DNA of 64,000 nucleotides from Dryocola sp. LX212 (GCA_041504365.1 CP167917.1:186001-250000); one strand, 5' to 3'. Shown: positions 8,092-18,858, numbered from the stretch's first letter. A program made the numbers and translations. Notes: generated by a model not told the origin, from the sequence alone.

Positions 8092-9510
8092 ATGACGCGC
8101 TACCAACATCTTGCCACTTTGCTGGCGGAACGCATCGAACAGGGGCTATACCGTAGCGGCGAGCGGCTGCCCTCGGTGCGCAGCCTGAGCAGCGAGCACG
8201 GCGTCAGTATCAGCACCGTTCAGCAGGCCTACCATCTTCTGGAGGATCGCCAGCTTATTTCACCCCAGCCGCGCTCCGGCTATTTCGTCACCCATCGCAA
8301 AGCCCAGCCTCCCGTCCCGCCTCTGACCCGTCCGGTACAGCGCCCCGTAGAAATCACCCAGTGGGATGCCGTGCTCGAACAGCTCTCGGCCAGGGAAGAG
8401 CGTGAAATGGTGCCGTTGGGCAGCGGCAATCCTGACGTCTCCCAGCCCACTATGAAACCGCTATGGCGAGAGCTTGGGCGCATTGCCCAGTATCAGAACC
8501 CTGAGCTGCTCGGCTACGACAGCCTTTACGGGATGCGCGCCCTGCGCCAGCAGATCTCCCGGCTGATGCTCGACAGCGGCTGCGTGGTCAACAGCGACGA
8601 TATCCTCATCACCAACGGCTGCCACGAAGCGCTGTCCATTGCCATTCGCGCCGTGTGCGAGCCGGGCGATATCGTGGCCGTCGAGTCTCCGTCGTTTCAC
8701 GGCACCATGCAGATGCTGCGCGCCTACGGCGTTAAGGTGGTCGAGATCCCCACCGACTCCGTCACCGGCATCAGCGTGGAGGCGCTGGAGCTGGCGCTCG
8801 AGCAGTGGCCGATCAAAGCGGTGATACTTGTCCCCACCTGTAATAACCCGCTCGGTTTTATCATGCCCGAAGCGCGCAAAAAGGCGGTGTTCTGCCTGGC
8901 CCAGCGCTTTGATATCGCGATTATCGAAGATGACGTGTACGGCGAGACGGCCTACGAATATCCGCGGCCTATGACCATCAAGTATCTGGATATCGACGGC
9001 CGCGTGCTGCTGTGCAGCTCTTTCTCCAAAACGCTCTCACCGGGGCTGCGCGTAGGCTGGATTGTGCCGGGGCGCTACCTTGACCGCGCTTTGCATACGA
9101 AATACATCGGTACGGGCAGCACGGGCACGATTGCACAATACGCGGTAGCTGAGTTTATCCGCAACGGCCATTACCATCGCCATCTGCGCCGCATGCGGCA
9201 GATTTACCATCGTAACCTTGAAGAGTTCACCTGCCGGGTGCGGCAATACTTCCCGTGTGGCATCTGCGTCAGCCGTCCGCAGGGGGGGTTTATCATGTGG
9301 GTGGAAATGCCGGAAAATATCGATCTGGTTCCCATCTGCTGCGCGCTGCGCGAGCAGGGCATTCAGATGGTGGCGGGATCGCTGCTGTCGGCCTCCGGAA
9401 AATATCGCAATTGTCTGCGTCTGAACTATGCTTTGCCGATCGATGCCGCCCTTGAAGCGGCGCTGCGCACAACGGGTGAGGCGCTGGGCCATGTGCTGGA
9501 AAACGCTTAG
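8092..9510 (+). CDS. yjiR: MocR family (GntR-aminotransferase) regulator YjiR
   Basis: The protein has 472 residues, against 470 in E. coli YjiR. Residues 1-70 form a GntR winged helix (GERLPSVRSLSSEHGVSISTVQQAYHLL). From about residue 100 it carries a fold-type I aminotransferase domain, with NNPLG, IIEDDVYGE and SFSKTLSPGLRVGW, the last containing the PLP-binding lysine. Such proteins sense PLP or a PLP adduct. The gene is divergent from yjiS and has AAAAAGAGGATACAGC before the ATG. Confidence 0.9.
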   Translation: MTRYQHLATLLAERIEQGLYRSGERLPSVRSLSSEHGVSISTVQQAYHLLEDRQLISPQPRSGYFVTHRKAQPPVPPLTRPVQRPVEITQWDAVLEQLSAREEREMVPLGSGNPDVSQPTMKPLWRELGRIAQYQNPELLGYDSLYGMRALRQQISRLMLDSGCVVNSDDILITNGCHEALSIAIRAVCEPGDIVAVESPSFHGTMQMLRAYGVKVVEIPTDSVTGISVEALELALEQWPIKAVILVPTCNNPLGFIMPEARKKAVFCLAQRFDIAIIEDDVYGETAYEYPRPMTIKYLDIDGRVLLCSSFSKTLSPGLRVGWIVPGRYLDRALHTKYIGTGSTGTIAQYAVAEFIRNGHYHRHLRRMRQIYHRNLEEFTCRVRQYFPCGICVSRPQGGFIMWVEMPENIDLVPICCALREQGIQMVAGSLLSASGKYRNCLRLNYALPIDAALEAALRTTGEALGHVLENA

Positions 9511-9678
9511 TTTTTCCTCGCTTATTCGGGCATAGATCCGGGTTAATGCGCGCTACACTCCTGTTTAATGGCGAAACTGCGCCCTGACCCTACAACCATA
9601 AAAATACCATCGTCGATGGATTGGCGCGGGCTGACCGCGTCAGGCGTTTTCACGCCGCTTACCTTATAAAGGATAATC

Positions 9679-11310
9679 ATGACCAGCACCGCACAGCTGC
9701 TGACACGGGATAAGTTTGAGACTTGCCTGAGCGTGATACGTAAGGCGTCATTACAGATCCTCCCGCTTTTAAGAATTCGCGTTGCCGAAGGCAAGGACCC
9801 ACAGTGGTTTTATCAGCAGCTTGAGCTGGCCCGCCAGGGGATAGGCAGCTGGGGAGCGGTGGCCCGGCGGCTCAATCTGAACGACGCTGAAATTTCGCAG
9901 TTCACCCTTTCTCTACGCCACCTCCAGCAGCTTGTTCCGCAGTATGAAAGCGGGCAGGAGGTCAGCGATAACCAGCTGATTGCCGCCCTGCGCTTTATTG
10001 GTTTTCTGGAGCTGGTGCGCAGTAAACAGCCGTTGCTGAGCTATTCAACCGAGCTGGCCGGGGAGGATGCGGGCCTGCAAAATACGGCGAAGCGGCAGAT
10101 TCGCGCTCTTGAGCTGATGCTGCGCGGGGTGATTAACGGCGCCTGGGGGAGCCAGACGCAGCTGGTAAACCAGCTGAAAACGCAGTTCGGCGCGGAAAAA
10201 GTCAGGCGCTGGCTTAAAAACGCCGAGCGGGGCGATATTCTCAGCGGCATGCGCTTTGGCGAGCTGGCCCAGCTGCTGGTGGATAAAAAAGAGTTCGCCC
10301 GCCACTACGCCGCGCTTTATCAGACTTCGCCGCAGCTGAGCCTGTTTATCGATCGGCGTAAAACGCTGCAAACCTTCCTCGATGACGTCCGCCTGATCCG
10401 TAACGATCTTCTGGAGCAGCGCCCGTTAACCAGCGCACAGGCCACGCTGCTTGATAACTATTACTACGAGATAAGCGGTGCGATCCAGAAAGCCTGCGAC
10501 GAAGGGCGTATGCCGGTGAATCCTCGCGCTCTGCTCTCCTGCGACGAAGACGAACTGGACGATTATATTACCCGCGCCCACAGACGGCATGAGGTGACGG
10601 GCGGCGACACGGAAGAGATCAAAGACGCCATCGAACGGCCGGACCTGCGTAATGCGGATAAGCAGCGGGACGTAGCCGATACCGCATCCGTTGCGCTGTG
10701 GGCCATGGTGGGGATAGGCGTTATCGGCATCGTGATATTTATCCTCACTATCGTGAACGATATGAACAGCGAGCCGCAGGATAACCGCACACCTCAGGTC
10801 ACCGCGTCAGTAATGGCGGCGGAGCACGCCCCGGAAAACGTCAGCCCAAGGGATATGCTGGCGAATATGGGCATGACCTGGGATGAAAACAGCCTGCGTT
10901 CAGCCATTGCGCGCGGGGATTCGCGCATCATAAAGCTGTTTATGCAAGGGGGAATGAACTGGAAAGCCTCCTTCGCAGAGCCTGCCCTTGCCGCAGACTA
11001 CCGGGAGGCATTGACCACCCTGCTTCAGTATCGCTCGCAGATGGACGAGCCGCGCCCGTGCCGCAGAATGATATCGACTATCGCGCAGGCGATGAACGAC
11101 GGGCAGAGCCTGACGCCGAAGCGGGAGGAGTTTTTACAGGCATTTTGCAGCACGCCCGGGACGATAAAGCGGCAGAAGGAAGAGCTTGAAAGAGCGCTGC
11201 TGCGGCAGGCGGCGGCACAAAAACGCAGCGTCGGAGCTAAAGGGCAGGACGCCCCCGTGGATGACAGCGAAGTCCGCATCCAGCAGGCTATTTATAATGC
11301 GATTAAGTGA
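9679..11310 (+). CDS. Single-span membrane protein, STY4199-like, function unknown
   Basis: The protein has 543 residues. The N-terminal 330 residues are soluble, mostly helical and rich in leucine and arginine. One transmembrane helix lies at about residues 341-361 (VALWAMVGIGVIGIVIFILT). A second soluble domain of about 180 residues follows, with a short DRII-KLFMQGG helical repeat reminiscent of ankyrin-like pairs. I believe it corresponds to the STY4199 family, annotated elsewhere as HEPN-containing, but no complete R-x4-6-H HEPN motif is evident to me. It is followed by a strong terminator and appears monocistronic. An AAAGGATAATC ribosome site precedes the ATG. Confidence 0.5.
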   Translation: MTSTAQLLTRDKFETCLSVIRKASLQILPLLRIRVAEGKDPQWFYQQLELARQGIGSWGAVARRLNLNDAEISQFTLSLRHLQQLVPQYESGQEVSDNQLIAALRFIGFLELVRSKQPLLSYSTELAGEDAGLQNTAKRQIRALELMLRGVINGAWGSQTQLVNQLKTQFGAEKVRRWLKNAERGDILSGMRFGELAQLLVDKKEFARHYAALYQTSPQLSLFIDRRKTLQTFLDDVRLIRNDLLEQRPLTSAQATLLDNYYYEISGAIQKACDEGRMPVNPRALLSCDEDELDDYITRAHRRHEVTGGDTEEIKDAIERPDLRNADKQRDVADTASVALWAMVGIGVIGIVIFILTIVNDMNSEPQDNRTPQVTASVMAAEHAPENVSPRDMLANMGMTWDENSLRSAIARGDSRIIKLFMQGGMNWKASFAEPALAADYREALTTLLQYRSQMDEPRPCRRMISTIAQAMNDGQSLTPKREEFLQAFCSTPGTIKRQKEELERALLRQAAAQKRSVGAKGQDAPVDDSEVRIQQAIYNAIK

Positions 11311-11338
11311 AAATCTGTTATAGGACGAGTAGAAACAG

Positions 11339-11364
11339 AAAAGCCAGGCGTCCCTGGCTTTTTG
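11339..11364. terminator. Bidirectional terminator between the 9679 gene and gor
   Basis: AAAGCCAGG, loop CGTC, CCTGGCTTTTT form a hairpin with A-tract on one side and T-tract on the other. It lies between two convergent genes and can serve both. Confidence 0.85.
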
Positions 11365-11380
11365 ATGTGCTGGCGATTTA

Positions 11381-12733
11381 TTAACGCATAGTCACAAACT
11401 CTTCCGAGCCGGTCGGGTGAATAGCAACCGTGTTGTCAAAGTCTTTCTTCGTTGCGCCCATTTTCAGCGCCACGGCGAAGCCCTGCAGCATTTCGTCCAT
11501 GCCGTAGCCGATGCCGTGGATACCGACAATTTTCTCGTCTGCGCCCGCGCAGACCAGCTTCATGCGGCACGGCTGGCGGTGGGAGGTGATGGCAGTATAC
11601 ATCGCGGTGAAGGAGGATTTATAGACCTTAACGTTGTCATCGCCATACTGCTCGCGCGCCTGCGGTTCGGTCAGGCCCACGGTGCCGATTGGCGGATGGC
11701 TGAACACCACCGTTGGCACGTTGCTAAAGTCCAGATGCTCGTCCGGCTTGTTGTTGAACAGGCGCTCGGACAGGCGGCGGCCTGCGGCAACCGCAACCGG
11801 CGTCAGCTCAACGGCACCGGTGTTGTCGCCTACCGCGTAAATACCCGGCACGCTGGTGTTCTGGAATTTATCGACTTCGATGTAGCCTTTGGCGTTGGTT
11901 TTCACGCCGGTCACGGCCAGGTTGAAGTTGTCCGTTGCCGGTTCACGGCCAATCGCCCAGATCAGGCAGTCTACGGTTTCGCTGCGGCCATCTTCAAGCT
12001 CCAGCGTCAGGCTGCCGTCGGCATTCTTGATAACCGCTTTTGGCACGGCCTGGGTGTGCAGCGTTGGGCCTTCGGTGTTGATCACTTCCAGCAGCGTTTC
12101 AACGATCAGCGGGTCGAAGGTGCGCAGCGGCGCGTGCTTGCGCACGAACAGGTGCGTTTCAGAACCCAACGCGTTTACCACGCCTGCAATTTCTACGGCG
12201 ATATAGCCCGCGCCCACAACCGCCACGCGTTTTGGCAGCGCTGGCAGCGCGAAGAAACCGTCTGAATCAATACCGTATTCCACGCCCGGAATATCCGTGT
12301 GGCTTGGGCGACCGCCGGTGGCAATCAGGATATGGTCAGCGGTAATCGTTTCGCCGTTCACTTCCACGGTTTGCGCATCAACAAATTTTGCGAAGCCACG
12401 AATTACATCGACGTTGTTTTTACCCAGCACGTTGTCGTAGGAGGTATGAATGCGGTCGATATAAGCGGTACGGGCGGCGATCAGCTTGTCCCAGTCAAAC
12501 TTGTTCACGGTGGTGTCAAAACCGTAATCTGGGCCATAGTTGTGGATCGCCTCGGCGATTTGCGCCGCATGCCACATCACTTTTTTCGGTACACAGCCCA
12601 CGTTCACACAGGTGCCGCCCAGATCTTTTGCTTCGATCAGCGCGCATTTCTTACCATACATTGCCGCTCGGTTAATCGAGGCGATGCCGCCGCTGCCGCC
12701 GCCGATGGCGAGGTAATCATAGTGTTTGGTCAT
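11381..12733 (-). CDS. gor: Glutathione-disulfide reductase
   Basis: The 450 residues equal the length of E. coli Gor. Features in order: FAD-binding GGGSGG (residues 11-16), redox-active C42-x4-C47 in TCVNVGC, NADPH-binding GAGYIAVE near 175, the second FAD segment [10 protein letters not shown], and the C-terminal HPTGSEE carrying the catalytic histidine. It reduces oxidised glutathione with NADPH in the cytoplasm. It is transcribed leftward and ends at the shared terminator. Confidence 0.98.
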   Translation of the reverse strand: MTKHYDYLAIGGGSGGIASINRAAMYGKKCALIEAKDLGGTCVNVGCVPKKVMWHAAQIAEAIHNYGPDYGFDTTVNKFDWDKLIAARTAYIDRIHTSYDNVLGKNNVDVIRGFAKFVDAQTVEVNGETITADHILIATGGRPSHTDIPGVEYGIDSDGFFALPALPKRVAVVGAGYIAVEIAGVVNALGSETHLFVRKHAPLRTFDPLIVETLLEVINTEGPTLHTQAVPKAVIKNADGSLTLELEDGRSETVDCLIWAIGREPATDNFNLAVTGVKTNAKGYIEVDKFQNTSVPGIYAVGDNTGAVELTPVAVAAGRRLSERLFNNKPDEHLDFSNVPTVVFSHPPIGTVGLTEPQAREQYGDDNVKVYKSSFTAMYTAITSHRQPCRMKLVCAGADEKIVGIHGIGYGMDEMLQGFAVALKMGATKKDFDNTVAIHPTGSEEFVTMR

Positions 12734-12953
12734 CTGCAGGTTCCCATGAATGAGTAAAAAGAGTTGCCCGGATTGTAACGCTTAACTTCCCGTTGCCGCA
12801 AAAGGTGCTTCTATGACTGCACTATGCAAGGCCGATGGCAAATTTATCATAACAGCGAGATTAGCGATGGCGAAGGTCTGACGGCTTTATATACACTCCA
12901 TTTCTGGACAGTTTGTGCAGTTAAGGTTAAGGAAGCTTTATTCCCCTCGCATC

Positions 12954-13655
12954 ATGAAAATTGACCATACGAAAACAGATACGCTGTTATGGGGCATCTG
13001 GTTGAGCTGGGCAACTGCGCTTGCCAGTTATGTTCTGCACTGGTCAGCAGTGATGTTTGCCGCTTTCGCATTGCTGCTTTTACTCTTCTTGCTTCGCCAG
13101 CCAGGCATCAAAAAAGGAATGGAAATGTTTAAAAAGAAAAATAAGGATTTTACCGAAGAAGCCGCGCACTTAGCGGACCCGCAAGCCGCTGCTCCCGCTG
13201 AAAATGAACCGGCCGCAACACCGCAATTGGCACGGCACTGTACCGTGGTGGCGCAAAACACCCTGTTTACCGGCGATGTGAAGATCGAAGGCGATATTCA
13301 TGTCTATGGCAGAGTCATGGGAAATATAACTCTGGTGGATGGAATATTACATGTCATGCGTGACGGTTATATTGAGGGGGAATTTACCGCGCCGAATATT
13401 ATTATTAACGGCCACGCGAAGGGAACCTGTATTGGTGACAAGGTTGAAATCCTGGAGCTCGGTGAAATTGAGGGCGTATGCCGCAGCGACCAGTTCTCTA
13501 TTTGCCCGGGCGGCAGCTTTATCGGCACGTCCGAGCGTTTGTCCGCCGGGGTTAAGCGGGAAACGGAATCTGAGCGCATTGTGAGAATAAAAAAGGGCCA
13601 GCAGGATAAGCCTGCAAAACCCTCTTCGGCTGTCGCCCAGGCCCTGGGCGAGTAG
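12954..13655 (+). CDS. Bactofilin family polymer-forming protein
   Basis: The protein has 233 residues from the ATG at 12954 (MKIDHTK). A GTG at 12915 would add 13 residues, but no ribosome site is convincing for either. Two membrane helices (about residues 10-50) are followed by a charged linker. The bactofilin beta-helix domain (about 100-200) shows repeating hydrophobic-glycine steps such as GDVKIEGDIHVYGRVMGNI and GYIEGEF. Bactofilins self-assemble into filaments at the inner membrane and take part in shape or wall remodelling; the role here is unknown. The gene converges on rlmJ with only four bases between stops. Confidence 0.8.
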   Translation: MKIDHTKTDTLLWGIWLSWATALASYVLHWSAVMFAAFALLLLLFLLRQPGIKKGMEMFKKKNKDFTEEAAHLADPQAAAPAENEPAATPQLARHCTVVAQNTLFTGDVKIEGDIHVYGRVMGNITLVDGILHVMRDGYIEGEFTAPNIIINGHAKGTCIGDKVEILELGEIEGVCRSDQFSICPGGSFIGTSERLSAGVKRETESERIVRIKKGQQDKPAKPSSAVAQALGE

Positions 13656-13659
13656 CGGA

Positions 13660-14502
13660 TTACTCCGGCACGACCCAGCTTAGGGTCGTTGAGCCCGTAC
13701 CCGCCGGCACCAGGGTTTTGTGCAGCCACGGCAGCACGTTTGTCATCTGCTGCTCAAGCTTCCACGGCGGGTTAATCACAATCATTCCTGAAGCGGTCAT
13801 GCCGCGCTGGTCGCTGTCCGGGCGCACGGCCAGTTCGATTTGCAGAATGCGGCGAATGCCGGTCTCTTCCAGCTCGCGCAGCATACGTTTAATCTGCTGA
13901 CGCAGAACCACCGGATACCACAGCGCGTAGGTGCCGGTCGCAAAGCGTTTGTAGCCTTCGCTGATGCCCTTCACCACGTCCTGATAGTCGGTTTTAATTT
14001 CGTAAGGCGGGTCGATCAGAATCAGGCCGCGACGGGATACCGGCGGCAGCTTAGCCTTCAGCTGCGTGTAGCCATCGGCGCGCTCCACGCGGGCACGGTT
14101 ATCCTTCTGGAATTCAGAACGCAGCAGCGGGAAATCCGACGGGTGCAGCTCGGTCAGCTGCAGGCTGTCCTGCTCGCGCAGCAGGTGGCGCGCAATCAGC
14201 GGGGATCCAGGGTAATAGCGCAAGTTGCCGCTGTGGTTAAGCGCTTTAACGGCGCTGATGTACGGCTCCAGCTCTTCCGGCAGGCTGTCCTGCTGCCAGA
14301 TACGGGCGATGCCTTCCATATACTCGCCGGTGCGTTCGGCATGTTCGCTGCTCAGCTTGTACCGGCCAGCGCCTGCATGGGTATCGAGATAAAGAAACGG
14401 CTTCTCTTTCTCTTTTAAGGATTCAATAATCAGGCTTTGAACGGTGTGTTTCAGTACGTCGGCGTGGTTGCCGGCGTGAAAGCTGTGGCGATAACTGAGC
14501 AT
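13660..14502 (-). CDS. rlmJ: 23S rRNA (adenine-2030-N6)-methyltransferase RlmJ
   Basis: I place the start at 14502 (MLSYRHSFHAGNHADVLKH), giving 280 residues as in E. coli RlmJ (YhiR); an upstream extension of 12 residues is unlikely. The catalytic motif DPPYE (I-L-I-DPPYEI) and the N-terminal HAGNHADVLKH are diagnostic. It methylates A2030 of 23S rRNA. The downstream neighbour is convergent, and prlC is divergent, as in E. coli. Confidence 0.95.
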   Translation of the reverse strand: MLSYRHSFHAGNHADVLKHTVQSLIIESLKEKEKPFLYLDTHAGAGRYKLSSEHAERTGEYMEGIARIWQQDSLPEELEPYISAVKALNHSGNLRYYPGSPLIARHLLREQDSLQLTELHPSDFPLLRSEFQKDNRARVERADGYTQLKAKLPPVSRRGLILIDPPYEIKTDYQDVVKGISEGYKRFATGTYALWYPVVLRQQIKRMLRELEETGIRRILQIELAVRPDSDQRGMTASGMIVINPPWKLEQQMTNVLPWLHKTLVPAGTGSTTLSWVVPE

Positions 14503-14579
14503 GGCTTGCAGGGTTTCCAAAAGACAAAAGAAGAACAACTAATCTGCACAGTATACAGCCTTATGCCCTTCGCCCGGCA

Positions 14580-14605
14580 TTGAAATTAACTACACTAAGC
14601 CTCAT
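14580..14605 (+). promoter_or_regulatory. Sigma-32-like promoter of prlC
   Basis: TTGAA (14580-14584) and CCTCAT (14600-14605) with a 15-base spacer resemble the heat-shock promoter consensus (CTTGAA, 13-15 bases, CCCCAT). The site lies 68 bases before the prlC start. E. coli prlC belongs to the heat-shock regulon, which supports the reading. Confidence 0.5.
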
Positions 14606-14672
14606 GTTAAAGAGATTGCCTTTGAGAGCGCCAGATGAGCGCTCAACTTGCCCAATTACAGGAACCGCGCTT

Positions 14673-16715
14673 ATGACTAATCCATTGTTGACCCCTTTCG
14701 AGCTTCCTCCGTTTTCTTCCCTCAAACCTGAACATGTTGTCCCGGCTGTGACAAAGGCGCTGGACGACTGCCGTGCTGCGGTGGAAAACGTGGTGGCGCA
14801 GGGCGCGCCGTACAGCTGGCAGAACCTTTGCCAGCCGCTGGCGGAAGTGGACGATCGTCTGGGGCGCATTTTCTCGCCGGTCAGCCATCTGAATTCCGTG
14901 CAGAACAGCCCGGAGCTGCGTGAAGCCTACGAGCAGACGCTGCCGCTGCTGTCCGAATACAGCACCTGGGTCGGTCAGCACGAAGGGCTGTATCAGGCCT
15001 ATCGCGATCTGCGTGATGGCGCCAATTATGCCGCACTGAGCGTGGCGGAGAAAAAAGCCGTTGATAACGCGCTGCGTGATTTCGAACTGTCCGGCATCGG
15101 CCTGCCGAAGGAAAAACAGACGCGCTATGGCGAAATCGCCGCCCGTCTTTCCGAGCTGGGTTCCACCTACAGCAACAACGTGCTTGATGCGACCATGGGC
15201 TGGTCGAAGCTGATTACTGACGAAGCCGAGCTGTCCGGGATGCCGGAAAGCGCGCTGGCGGCGGCCCGTGCCCAGGCGGAAGCGAAAGAACAGGACGGCT
15301 GGCTGCTGACGCTGGATATTCCGAGCTATTTGCCAGTGCTCACTTACTGTGACAACCGTGCCCTGCGTGAAGAAATGTACCGTGCCTATGCCACCCGCGC
15401 CTCCGACCAGGGGCCGAATGCGGGCAAGTGGGATAACACCCCGGTCATGGAAGAAATTCTGGCGCTGCGCCACGAGCTGGCGGAGCTGCTGGGCTTTGGC
15501 AACTACGCTGAAAAATCGCTGGCGACCAAGATGGCGGAAAACCCGCAGCAGGTGCTGGAGTTCCTGACCGATCTCGCCAAACGCGCGCGTCCGCAGGGCG
15601 AAGCCGAACTGGCGCAGCTGCGCGCCTTTGCAAAGAAAGAGTTCAATGTTGATGAGCTGGAGCCGTGGGATATCACCTACTACAGCGAAAAGCAGAAGCA
15701 GCATCTGTACAGCATCAGCGACGAACAGCTACGCCCGTACTTCCCGGAAGACCGCGCCGTAGTTGGCCTGTTCGAAGTCGTGAAGCGCATCTATGGCATC
15801 ACTGCCAAAGAGCGTAAGGACATTGACGTCTGGCACAAAGACGTCCGTTTCTTCGAGCTGTATGACGAAAAAAACGAGCTGCGCGGCAGCTTCTATTTAG
15901 ATCTTTACGCTCGTGAAAACAAGCGCGGCGGGGCGTGGATGGACGACTGCGTTGGCCAGATGCGCCTGGCAGACGGCTCGCTGCAAAAGCCGGTCGCCTA
16001 CCTGACCTGCAACTTCAACCGTCCGGTCAGCGGCAAGCCCGCGCTGTTCACCCACGACGAAGTGATCACCCTGTTCCATGAGTTCGGCCACGGCCTGCAC
16101 CATATGCTGACTAAAGTCGAAACGGCGGGCGTATCCGGTATCAACGGCGTGCCGTGGGATGCGGTCGAGCTGCCGAGCCAGTTTATGGAAAACTGGTGCT
16201 GGGAGCCGGAGGCGCTGGCGTTTATCTCCGGCCACTTCGAAACCGGCGAACCGCTGCCGCAGGCGCTGTTAGAGAAAATGCTGGCGGCCAAGAACTATCA
16301 GGCAGCGCTGTTTATCCTGCGCCAGCTGGAGTTCGGCCTGTTCGACTTCCGCCTGCACGCGGAGTTTAACCCGCAGCACGGCGCGAAAGTGCTGGAAACC
16401 CTGGCGGAGATTAAGAAGCTGGTTGCTGTGGTGCCATCACCGAAGTGGGGCCGTTTCCCGCACGCCTTCAGCCACATCTTTGCCGGTGGTTACGCGGCAG
16501 GCTACTACAGCTATCTGTGGGCCGACGTGCTGGCAGCGGATGCCTTCTCCCGCTTCGAAGAAGAGGGCATCTTTAACCGCGAAACGGGGCAGTCGTTCCT
16601 CGATAACATCCTGACCCGCGGCGGTTCCGAAGAGCCGATGGAACTGTTCAAACGCTTCCGTGGCCGCGAGCCGCAGCTGGATGCCATGCTCGACCACTAT
16701 GGTATCAAGGGATAA
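14673..16715 (+). CDS. prlC: Oligopeptidase A
   Basis: The start at 14673 ([14 protein letters not shown]) gives 680 residues, the length of E. coli PrlC. An upstream in-frame extension of 31 residues is not protein-like. The M3 zinc site HEFGHGLHH is at about residue 470, with a downstream glutamate about 25 residues later. It is a cytoplasmic oligopeptidase that degrades signal peptides and other short peptides. rsmJ follows 25 bases after the stop and is probably cotranscribed. Confidence 0.97.
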   Translation: MTNPLLTPFELPPFSSLKPEHVVPAVTKALDDCRAAVENVVAQGAPYSWQNLCQPLAEVDDRLGRIFSPVSHLNSVQNSPELREAYEQTLPLLSEYSTWVGQHEGLYQAYRDLRDGANYAALSVAEKKAVDNALRDFELSGIGLPKEKQTRYGEIAARLSELGSTYSNNVLDATMGWSKLITDEAELSGMPESALAAARAQAEAKEQDGWLLTLDIPSYLPVLTYCDNRALREEMYRAYATRASDQGPNAGKWDNTPVMEEILALRHELAELLGFGNYAEKSLATKMAENPQQVLEFLTDLAKRARPQGEAELAQLRAFAKKEFNVDELEPWDITYYSEKQKQHLYSISDEQLRPYFPEDRAVVGLFEVVKRIYGITAKERKDIDVWHKDVRFFELYDEKNELRGSFYLDLYARENKRGGAWMDDCVGQMRLADGSLQKPVAYLTCNFNRPVSGKPALFTHDEVITLFHEFGHGLHHMLTKVETAGVSGINGVPWDAVELPSQFMENWCWEPEALAFISGHFETGEPLPQALLEKMLAAKNYQAALFILRQLEFGLFDFRLHAEFNPQHGAKVLETLAEIKKLVAVVPSPKWGRFPHAFSHIFAGGYAAGYYSYLWADVLAADAFSRFEEEGIFNRETGQSFLDNILTRGGSEEPMELFKRFRGREPQLDAMLDHYGIKG

Positions 16716-16740
16716 TGGGCATCAAGGGCTGAATCATTTC

Positions 16741-17493
16741 GTGAAAATCTGTTTATTGACTGAATCAGGCGCCGACTCCGGCGCCTTATCTCTTTTGAGC
16801 GAGCGCTGGGGGCTTACCCACGACGAAGACGCCCCGATGGCGCTGGTACTTACTCCGGAACACCTCGAACTGCGCAAGCGCGATGAGCCAAAGCTCGGCG
16901 GTATTTTCGTCGATTTTGTCTCTGGTGCGATGGCGCACCGCCGTAAGTTTGGCGGTGGCAGAGGTGAGGCGGTTGCGAAGGCCGTTGGTATCAAAAGCGG
17001 CTATCTGCCAGACGTAGTGGACGCCACGGCGGGGCTGGGTCGGGATGCCTTCGTGCTGGCGTCCGTGGGCTGCCGCGTGCGGATGCTGGAACGTAACCCG
17101 GTGGTTGCCGCGCTGCTGGAGGACGGCCTGCGCCGTGGTTATCAGGACACGGAGATCGGCGGCTGGCTGCAGGAGCGACTGCAGCTGATCCATGCTTCGA
17201 GCCTGACGGCGTTAAGCGATATCACGCCGCGCCCGGAGGTGGTTTATCTGGATCCGATGTTCCCGCACAAACAGAAAAGCGCGCTGGTGAAAAAAGAGAT
17301 GCGGGTGTTTCAGTCGCTGGTGGGGCCAGACGAAGATGCCGATGGCCTGCTTGCGCCTGCGCGCCTGTTAGCAACTAAACGCGTGGTGGTGAAGCGCCCG
17401 GATTACGCGCCGCCGCTCGGGGGAGTTGAAACAAAGAATGCAGTGGTGACTAAGGGACACCGGTTTGATATTTACTCTGGAACGCCTCTCTGA
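16741..17493 (+). CDS. rsmJ: 16S rRNA (guanine-1516-N2)-methyltransferase RsmJ
   Basis: The start is the GTG at 16741 (product [18 protein letters not shown]), giving 250 residues as in E. coli RsmJ (YhiQ); a longer frame overlapping prlC is not supported. The SAM-binding motif [16 protein letters not shown] and the catalytic YLDPMFPHK are intact. It methylates G1516 of 16S rRNA. It lies immediately downstream of prlC in the same operon and is followed by a rho-independent terminator. Confidence 0.95.
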   Translation: MKICLLTESGADSGALSLLSERWGLTHDEDAPMALVLTPEHLELRKRDEPKLGGIFVDFVSGAMAHRRKFGGGRGEAVAKAVGIKSGYLPDVVDATAGLGRDAFVLASVGCRVRMLERNPVVAALLEDGLRRGYQDTEIGGWLQERLQLIHASSLTALSDITPRPEVVYLDPMFPHKQKSALVKKEMRVFQSLVGPDEDADGLLAPARLLATKRVVVKRPDYAPPLGGVETKNAVVTKGHRFDIYSGTPL

Positions 17494-17611
17494 TTGCTGA
17501 CAAAAAGTTCTTTGTGGTTGGCAACCTAAAATCAATGAATCGATCTTCCTTGTTTTCTATTTAGAGACACATACTCGTCTGGCGAAAGGATGAGGTTTGT
17601 CAGCAGACCGT

Positions 17612-17639
17612 ATTGCCTCCTCTGGAGGCAATTTTTTTA
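17612..17639 (+). terminator. Terminator of the prlC-rsmJ operon
   Basis: ATTGCCTCC, loop TC, TGGAGGCAAT followed by a run of seven or eight T residues is a typical rho-independent terminator. Confidence 0.85.
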
Positions 17640-17824
17640 TCTGCACAAAAATTTTTTGTGATCTTTTTTAACATATATTTTACCGAGATTTCATCTGCTC
17701 CAGGTAATGTGCTCCAATAAGATATATTGGGAAGCTATTGCATCATCGGTGATTGTGCTGTTCAACCCAGAACGTCTACTCCCCATCGTTTCACCTCTGT
17801 AACATGTTCGCGTAATTTTATACA

Positions 17825-17838
17825 GAACAATAATGTTC
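17825..17838. promoter_or_regulatory. Candidate TetR operator
   Basis: This perfect inverted repeat GAACA-N4-TGTTC lies about 95 bases upstream of the TetR gene, in the region expected to carry its promoter. The related half site AACATGTT lies 17 bases further upstream. The role is inferred from symmetry and position only. Confidence 0.35.
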
Positions 17839-17933
17839 ACATAAGATCTACATCTAAAAAGTTGCTGGATAAGATCATTAACAACTCTTCAACAAAAATG
17901 TGATTGCAATTTTACATACTAATAGGTACAAAA

Positions 17934-18485
17934 ATGAAAACAAAAGACACGCTGATCAAAACGATGCAAGAACTACTCTGGAAAAAAGGCTACTCCAACA
18001 CCAGCCCAAAAGAGATCCAACTGATATCAGGTGCGGGTCAGGGCAGTATGTATCACCATTTTAAAGGCAAGTCGGATCTTGCCCGTCAAAGCATTCTGGC
18101 GAATGCTCATGAGCTGCAAAATGAGATTGTGGGGATTTTCAGCACAAACAAAAGTGCCAGAAAAAAAATTGAAGATTACCTGCTGCGAGAGCGCGATATT
18201 TTATCAGGCTGCCGTATGGGCGGGCTGGCACAGGACAGCGAAATCATTGCTGATGACTCTCTGCGCGAGCCGATAGCAAACAATTTTGAATGGTTAATTG
18301 GGGAGCTGGAGAAGGTGCTTGAGGCGGGTAAAGCCGCAGGTGAATTTTCGGCTGACCTCAATGTGAAACAGACAGCGCTAACTATCGTTTCTGTTACCCA
18401 GGGAGCCTTTGTCATTGCCCGTGCGACTCAGTCTGAGGCGTACTACAAACAGGCAATTGCAGGGGTCATTGACTTGCTGGACTGA
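17934..18485 (+). CDS. TetR/AcrR family regulator
   Basis: The protein has 183 residues from the ATG (MKTKDTLIKTMQELLW). The N-terminal helix-turn-helix has the usual pattern (LLWKKGYSNTSPKEI, then GAGQGSMYHHFKGKSDL). The C-terminal ligand domain carries YLLRERDILSGCRMGGLAQD, as in the TetR group whose members control detoxification or transport genes. It heads a co-directional cassette with a cupin fragment, an MFS gene and a LeuA remnant, and presumably controls it. Confidence 0.85.
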   Translation: MKTKDTLIKTMQELLWKKGYSNTSPKEIQLISGAGQGSMYHHFKGKSDLARQSILANAHELQNEIVGIFSTNKSARKKIEDYLLRERDILSGCRMGGLAQDSEIIADDSLREPIANNFEWLIGELEKVLEAGKAAGEFSADLNVKQTALTIVSVTQGAFVIARATQSEAYYKQAIAGVIDLLD

Positions 18486-18522
18486 CTGATTGTTCAGCAA
18501 AGTATTTTTTGGAGTTAATGGC

Positions 18523-18798
18523 ATGAGCAACAATTTACCCGTCACCCTGAATTTGCTTTCCGTATTGAAAGATATGAATGAGCTGGCATGGGAATCGCAC
18601 ACTTCTCTTGAGCGTAAGGATGCGCGAATTTTTGATATTTATCGCGACGATGTTTCCGGACAGCGTATTGCTCTGGTGCATTGTGCGGCGGGTTCGTCTG
18701 CAAAATCTCATCTCCATACGGGACACGAAACGTTTCTGATCCTCGACGGCAGCTTTGAAGATGATAACGGTGTTTATCGGCAGTACCGCGGCAATTAA
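18523..18798 (+). pseudogene. Cupin protein, C-terminally truncated
   Basis: This 91-residue ORF resembles ChrR-type cupins: it has the first cupin motif (SHLHTGHETFLILDGSFED) but stops at GVYRQYRGN, where family members continue with a G-D-(Y/W)-x-x-N-P-P-G segment and the second metal-binding motif. No other frame downstream restores that segment, so the 3' part was probably deleted. The remaining gene lacks half of the metal site. Confidence 0.6.
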
Positions 18799-18858
18799 AC
18801 GCGTAAAAGACGTGTTCAGCCTGAACCATCAGACATCATCTACCGAGGAGTGTGCACA

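Larger units (their letters stand above)
17494..17933. other. Intergenic region replacing the dtpB side; terminator and possible TetR operator
   Basis: This 440-base AT-rich stretch contains no gene. It holds the rsmJ terminator and, near the tetR start, two short palindromes: AACATGTT (17801-17808) and GAACA-ATAA-TGTTC (about 17825-17838). In E. coli the next backbone gene would be dtpB, which is absent here. Confidence 0.6.

Noticed and set aside
11417-12265. Long plus-strand ORF antisense to gor
   Set aside because: It is a shadow frame of gor, which has full-length family similarity on the other strand.
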